Part shown: piece by piece, positions 60,264 to 64,000 of the stretch
How positions within the stretch are numbered: the first letter of the stretch is position 1
Layout: the number at the start of each line of letters is the position of its first letter
Assembly: GCF_029382225.1 (NCBI RefSeq)
Contig: NZ_JARLTC010000044.1
Span: forward strand, 1 to 64,000
Source of the DNA: Spongiactinospora sp. TRM90649
Lineage (GTDB): Bacteria; Actinomycetota; Actinomycetes; Streptosporangiales; Streptosporangiaceae
Length of the DNA stretch: 64,000 bases
Direction of reading: 5' to 3'
The notes under the pieces: model-generated
Told to the model about the DNA's origin: nothing
What the model saw: the letters and a program-made list of their open reading frames with translations, nothing else
Databases searched by the model: none
Position numbers and translations under genes: made by a program

Positions 60264-60608
60264 ATGGACTCGCTCATGTGGACCGGTTACCAGGCCGACG
60301 CCTGGCGGTTCGGTGCCCGATTGGCTCAGGAGTTGGACAAGCGGGGCATTCAGGCCGACCTGAACGGTGATCATCACCGGACGGCCGTATCCCTGTGCCA
60401 CGGCCTGGTCGCCACGGTGGATGTCACTGCGGACAGCCCGCTCGTCTACTGGCCCAGCCCCAGGGCGCGCAGCAGTGGGCGACGGCTGTGCCGGATCCGC
60501 CATACCGTGGACGGCGCGGCCGGCGCGCTGGTAGCCGACTATCGGCTGCTCAACGGGCCAGACGAACCCATCCAGACGACGGGACCGGCCCATGCCACAT
60601 CTTCGTGA
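60264..60608 (+). CDS. Hypothetical protein, 114 aa
   Basis: The product starts MDSLMWTGYQADAWRFGARL and contains a beta-rich middle (AVSLCHGLVATVDVTADSPL). No motif is recognised. ATG 60264 lies just after the methyltransferase stop with GGAGG upstream, and its 3' end overlaps the next gene by 17 bases, so the three are probably one transcript. Small proteins of this type often follow regulators or methyltransferases in actinomycetes; function unknown. Confidence 0.65.
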   Translation: MDSLMWTGYQADAWRFGARLAQELDKRGIQADLNGDHHRTAVSLCHGLVATVDVTADSPLVYWPSPRARSSGRRLCRIRHTVDGAAGALVADYRLLNGPDEPIQTTGPAHATSS

Positions 60609-60957
60609 GCATGGGGCAGAGCAGAAACTGGCGCGGGACCTGCAACGGCGGGCACAGGACCGCTGGGTGGTGCTGTGGTTGGCCTACCACCGTGTCTTCA
60701 TCGCCTTCTTCTGCGGCGACTCGCCCACGGCGATCATCGTTGAAGCCGCTACTGCCGAAAGCCTGTGGCAGCTGATGCTCGTCCGTGATGCGAAGCTCTG
60801 GTCAGCTGTCATCCCCGCCCTCACGGCCCGAGGGAGCCGCAGCCATCCATCAGATGCGCTGGCTGCTGTGACCGACCAGTACCAGTCGCGTGGTTCCGGC
60901 CCCGAACGCTGCGCGCGGTCCGGGCCACGCTCCATCCCTCCCTTCTTCCCGTACTGA
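60592..60957 (+). CDS. Hypothetical protein, 121 aa
   Basis: Overlaps the previous gene by 17 bases. The first 75 residues are helical with aromatic positions (RWVVLWLAYHRVFIAFF, ESLWQLMLVRDAKLW); the tail is Arg/Pro-rich and may be partly disordered. No motif or membrane segment is certain. It precedes the helicase by 12 bases. Function unknown; coding status is likely from the frame and overlap but not certain. Confidence 0.5.
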   Translation: MPHLREHGAEQKLARDLQRRAQDRWVVLWLAYHRVFIAFFCGDSPTAIIVEAATAESLWQLMLVRDAKLWSAVIPALTARGSRSHPSDALAAVTDQYQSRGSGPERCARSGPRSIPPFFPY

Positions 60958-60969
60958 CCTCATAGGATC

Positions 60970-63288
60970 ATGCTCACTTTCGACGGACCTCCGTTATGGC
61001 CCCATCAGCACGAGGCGATCAATGCCGCCGTGGACACCCTGGCCACCGGTGGACGAGCCACCGTTGTCATGCCCTGCGGAACAGGCAAGACCAGGACTGG
61101 CGCAGCGACCGCGGCGCAACTCCTGTCCGGCCGTGCAACAGCCCGCGTGCTGATCGTCGCTCCCTTCCTTGAGCTGCTGGCCCAGACGATCGCCGAATGG
61201 CGCAGGCTTGGCGACCAACTGGCGTGGGATCGGATCATCGCGTGCTGTTCTGACCCCAACGTCACACGGAGCCAAGCGCTACACGGCAATCATGAGATCG
61301 TCACCTCCGACCCGGAGCGGCTGGCCGGCCTGGCCAGCGCACCGGGCAGGACGCTGGTCGCCGTGACGTATCACAGCCTCCACTTGATCGCCGAGGCGCA
61401 CGCCCGGCATGCCGCGCCTTCATGGGACCTGATCTTGATCGATGAGGCGCATCGCAGCGTTGGCCGCGCCACCAAGCCGTGGGCCGTCATCCACGACAAT
61501 GACCGCATTCCGGCCATGCGTCGTCAGTACATGACGGCCACCCCCAAGGTGTTGCTCACCAGCGGGGACGATGTGGTCAGCATGGATGACGAGAAGATCT
61601 TCGGATCTCGCGCCTACCATCTGTCGTTCGGAGAGGCCCGAAAGCGCGGGTTGCTGGCCGACTACCGGGTGATCGCGCCCATCATCACCAATGAGCAGGT
61701 CCGTGCCGCTGCTCAGATGCCGCGACCTGCGGAGTTCTACCAAAGTGGCCGATCAGCGTTGTCGCCGGCCATGCTGGCCACGCAGATCGCGGTCCTGCGT
61801 GCGGCCCACCAGTACGACATCCGCCGTCTGATCAGCTTCCACAATCGCGTGAGCAATGCCAGGTATTTCGCCGGCACGCTGCCCTACGCGCTCGACCTGC
61901 TGAATTCTGGTGAGCGCCCACCCGGTCTGTGGGCCGGTCACGTCCACGGCACTCAGTCCCTTGCCCAACGGCGTGCCGCACTGGACCGGCTGCGCCAGGA
62001 CGATAGGGACCTGGTCGTCATCTCCAACGCCCGCGTACTCGGCGAGGGCATCGACGTGCCTGCCGTTGACGCGGTGGCGTTCGTCGACTCTCGCAGTTCC
62101 CCCACCGACACCATCCAGGCCATCGGCCGCGCGCTACGTCGAGGGAGCCGCGAAGGGCCGAAGACGGCCAGCATCATCATTCCGGTGCTTCTCGCACCAG
62201 GTGAGGACCCTGAGAGCGCGCTTGCGGCATCCGCATACGCGCCGCTGTGGCAGGTCGTGCGAGCGTTGGCGACCCATGATGAGGATCTGGCCGTCCGTCT
62301 GAACGAGCAGCGTCGCGGTCTCGGCGCCGATCAGGCCGCTTCCTGCCCGCCGGGCATCCCCGAATGGCTGCACGTCACCGGCGTCCCCGTCCCAGACGGA
62401 TTCGCCGCGGCCATCACCGTGCAGACGATACGTTCCGCGACCAGTTCATGGGAGGAGTACTACGCCGCCGCCGAAGCGTACTACGCCAAGAATGGCGACC
62501 TGCTTGTCCCCGCCCTGTATAGAACAGCGAGCGGGCTTCAATTGGGGAGTTGGATTCACACCCTCCGTCTAGCGTACAAGTCTGGCGTTCTCAGCCCTGC
62601 CCGCATCAACCTCATGGATGCCATCGGAATGATCTGGAACGCGCTCTCGGATCGGCGAGAGAAATTCTTGGCCGAGCTTCGCGCCTATCGTGCCGAAAAC
62701 GGAAACCTGCGCATCCCGAAGGCATATATGACCGCTGACGGATTCCCTCTCGGTCGCGCTACCAACACTTTGCGCACCCGCTACCAGAAAGGGAAGCTCG
62801 ATGCGCAGTATATCGCCGAGTTGAAGAAGGCTGGATTCATTTTCGGTACCTGGGAGCAATTACTTGACGACTTGGACGCCTACTACGAGACTCATGGCAA
62901 CCTAAATGTTCCACAAAGGTACCGCACTCCCGCAGATCTTCCCCTGGGAAGGACGGTTGTCCACTACCGCGTACTGTACCGGCAGGGCAAACTAAGCTCT
63001 GACGAGATCGAGGTCCTTGAGAAGAAGGGCTTCATGTGGAATGTCTATGAAGCTCGCTGGTGGGAGAATTTGAAGGCGTTGCAAGCTCTTCGGCCTGCGA
63101 ATGGCTTACCTACCCGATTGAACAACAAATACGTCACGAAGGATGGAGTTGCGCTTGGCTCATGGTTTCACCGCCAGCTAGAAGACGCTCGCAAAGGCAG
63201 ATTGACCGCAGAGCGTAGAACGGCATTGCGCGCAGCCGGAGTCGATGTCCCCAATCCGCGTCTCGCACAGAACCTGAAGGGCAGATGA
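60970..63288 (+). CDS. DEAD/DEAH-box helicase with helicase-associated repeats
   Basis: 772 residues. SF2 motifs: PLWPHQHEAINAAVDTL, Walker A MPCGTGKTRTG (about 34-44), LILIDEAHRSVG (Walker B DEAH near 158), MTATPKVL, and QAIGRALRRGS (motif VI). From about residue 490 to the end there are four helicase-associated (HA) repeats of 65-70 residues, each with a W/Y-x-x-x-L core followed by G(N/D)L-x-(I/V)P and a PLG-x-W/R-like segment (NGDLLVPALYRTASGLQLGS; ENGNLRIPKAYM; HGNLNVPQRYR; NGLPTRLNNKYVTKDGVALG). Such HA helicases are common on actinobacterial plasmids and islands. Its nucleic-acid substrate is unknown. The repeats are less GC-rich than the surrounding DNA. Confidence 0.88.
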   Translation: MLTFDGPPLWPHQHEAINAAVDTLATGGRATVVMPCGTGKTRTGAATAAQLLSGRATARVLIVAPFLELLAQTIAEWRRLGDQLAWDRIIACCSDPNVTRSQALHGNHEIVTSDPERLAGLASAPGRTLVAVTYHSLHLIAEAHARHAAPSWDLILIDEAHRSVGRATKPWAVIHDNDRIPAMRRQYMTATPKVLLTSGDDVVSMDDEKIFGSRAYHLSFGEARKRGLLADYRVIAPIITNEQVRAAAQMPRPAEFYQSGRSALSPAMLATQIAVLRAAHQYDIRRLISFHNRVSNARYFAGTLPYALDLLNSGERPPGLWAGHVHGTQSLAQRRAALDRLRQDDRDLVVISNARVLGEGIDVPAVDAVAFVDSRSSPTDTIQAIGRALRRGSREGPKTASIIIPVLLAPGEDPESALAASAYAPLWQVVRALATHDEDLAVRLNEQRRGLGADQAASCPPGIPEWLHVTGVPVPDGFAAAITVQTIRSATSSWEEYYAAAEAYYAKNGDLLVPALYRTASGLQLGSWIHTLRLAYKSGVLSPARINLMDAIGMIWNALSDRREKFLAELRAYRAENGNLRIPKAYMTADGFPLGRATNTLRTRYQKGKLDAQYIAELKKAGFIFGTWEQLLDDLDAYYETHGNLNVPQRYRTPADLPLGRTVVHYRVLYRQGKLSSDEIEVLEKKGFMWNVYEARWWENLKALQALRPANGLPTRLNNKYVTKDGVALGSWFHRQLEDARKGRLTAERRTALRAAGVDVPNPRLAQNLKGR

Positions 63289-63529
63289 AACCATGTACGG
63301 TTATCTGTGACCGGGAACACGGCGGAATCGACGACGGCGACGAACGCCGCCTGCGAGAGCGAATGAAATGCTCCGCGAGCAGGAATATTAGTGGCCTGCA
63401 GAAAGAGAGCCGGAATCGCTCGCCCTGGCCGCCGCGACCGCTTGGGCCCAGCCCCACCAGCCGCGCACCCCTGCCCGGCCCCCGCACGGGGTGCGCACCG
63501 CCACCATTCCTCTCACTAGGAAGACCTTT
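63289..63529 (+). other. Intergenic region after the helicase
   Basis: About 240 bases with no convincing gene. A 91-codon frame from 63285 is Pro/Arg-rich and has no start signal. AGGAAG near 63519 is the likely ribosome binding site of the next small gene. Confidence 0.35.
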
Positions 63530-63715
63530 ATGGATCACATCGCCGACCGGCGCCCGCTGACCTGCGCACACTGCGCCTGGCCCGTGTGCCGGGCCCGTAC
63601 GACGGTGAACGGCGCGCCCGCCGGCCCCATGGCGGACTACGGCATTCCGATTCCCCGGCCGCCGGCGGAGGCCACCGACTACCCCCTGAGTTCTAGCCGA
63701 CCGCCCCGTCGGTGA
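63530..63715 (+). CDS. Small Cys-rich hypothetical protein
   Basis: 61 residues from ATG 63530 with AGGAAG upstream. MDHIADRRPLTCAHCAWPVC places three Cys as C-x2-C-x4-C, which could bind zinc or iron; the rest is Pro-rich (YGIPIPRPPAEATDYPLSSS). No family is recognised. A GTG at 63491 would lengthen it. It lies 118 bases before the EEP gene. Confidence 0.4.
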   Translation: MDHIADRRPLTCAHCAWPVCRARTTVNGAPAGPMADYGIPIPRPPAEATDYPLSSSRPPRR

Positions 63716-63833
63716 AATCGGGCTGGTCCGTTCGACACCCGTCGTATCAGCCCTACCAAGAAATCCCAGGGGACGCGCTCTCCCAGCCCGCACGGACCTA
63801 ACACCCCAACCGCGTCGCAGACTCGGAGGACCG

Positions 63834-64000
63834 ATGAAACTGACGGTGGGCACCTACAACCTCGACGAGGGCGGGCTCGACGGCGGGGATGAGAGCCGGT
63901 TGCTGAACCAGCTCGACCTGCTCGCCCCGCTGGGGCTCGACCTGCTCGGAATCCAGGAGGCCAAGCGCTGGGACGCCGGGCCCAAGGACGACAATGACCG
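63834..64000 (+). CDS. Endonuclease/exonuclease/phosphatase-family protein, 5' part
   Basis: Only the first 55 codons lie in the window; the gene continues beyond 64000. The start ATG 63834 has GGAGGA upstream. MKLTVGTYNLDEGGLDGGDE followed by LLAPLGLDLLGIQEAKRWD matches the N-terminus of EEP hydrolases, with the metal-binding Asn in TYNL and Glu in IQEAK. Substrate unknown. Confidence 0.75.
   Translation, partial: MKLTVGTYNLDEGGLDGGDESRLLNQLDLLAPLGLDLLGIQEAKRWDAGPKDDND

Noticed and set aside
63134..63853. 239-codon minus-strand frame at the right end
   Set aside because: Arg/Gly-rich and antisense to the helicase end and to the small Cys protein; no domain recognised.

Overview
The window is high-GC actinobacterial DNA, probably Streptosporangiales or a close relative. 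That placement is inferred from composition, GTG starts, a DmdR/IdeR-type iron box, XRE-DUF397 pairs, a DUF574-type methyltransferase, DUF2637 and actinobacterial graspetide maturation genes; nothing here fixes the species.

Left part (1-11320), chromosome-like. A small membrane-anchored protein and a 195-aa unknown are followed by an AraC regulator divergent from a five-gene siderophore-uptake operon (lipoprotein, SIP reductase, two FecCD permeases, ATPase). An iron box lies between regulator and operon. Next come a NarL-type two-component system with a membrane-anchored companion, and a convergent Ser/Thr kinase whose extracellular half is four hemopexin-like repeats.

Integration site (about 11.4-15.8 kb). 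An integrase C-terminal relic lies beside the 3' half of a tRNA-Pro (minus strand). An intact tyrosine recombinase and a DUF2637 (SpdB-like) protein begin on the other side. The sequence behind them is partly duplicated and decayed. I read this as the left end (attL) of an integrative element. No complete tRNA-Pro was found to the right, so the right end is probably outside the window.

Defence island (15.9-36 kb). (i) A two-gene HNH-helicase plus HTH-protein module sits between 31-bp inverted repeats matching at 29 of 31 positions. (ii) An XRE regulator is followed by a pPIWI-RE three-gene island: REase, DinG-like helicase, pPIWI-RE protein. (iii) A decayed methylase-like remnant precedes an intact type I restriction-modification operon (hsdM, hsdS, hsdR).

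Accessory and specialised-metabolism region (36-64 kb). A broken graspetide locus keeps its methyltransferase, but its ATP-grasp gene has a nonsense codon and lacks its N-terminus next to an IS630-type fragment. An XRE-DUF397-ATPase triad follows. Then comes a translationally coupled operon of a Cys-containing small protein, an ECF sigma factor and three unknown proteins. A six-gene operon (B12-type radical SAM, nucleotide-kinase-like, DegT aminotransferase, formyltransferase, cupin-like, EEP hydrolase) is divergent from an HTH regulator. An aldo/keto reductase, Nudix hydrolase, flavoprotein and EamA exporter lie around it. The right end holds an XRE-TPR regulator, a DUF574 methyltransferase, two unknowns, a helicase with helicase-associated repeats, a small Cys protein and the start of a second EEP protein.

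The best candidates for undescribed biology are the inverted-repeat-bounded HNH-helicase module (15.9-19.8 kb), the radical SAM/aminotransferase/formyltransferase cluster (45.2-56.4 kb) and the ECF-sigma-coupled operon (41.0-45.0 kb).
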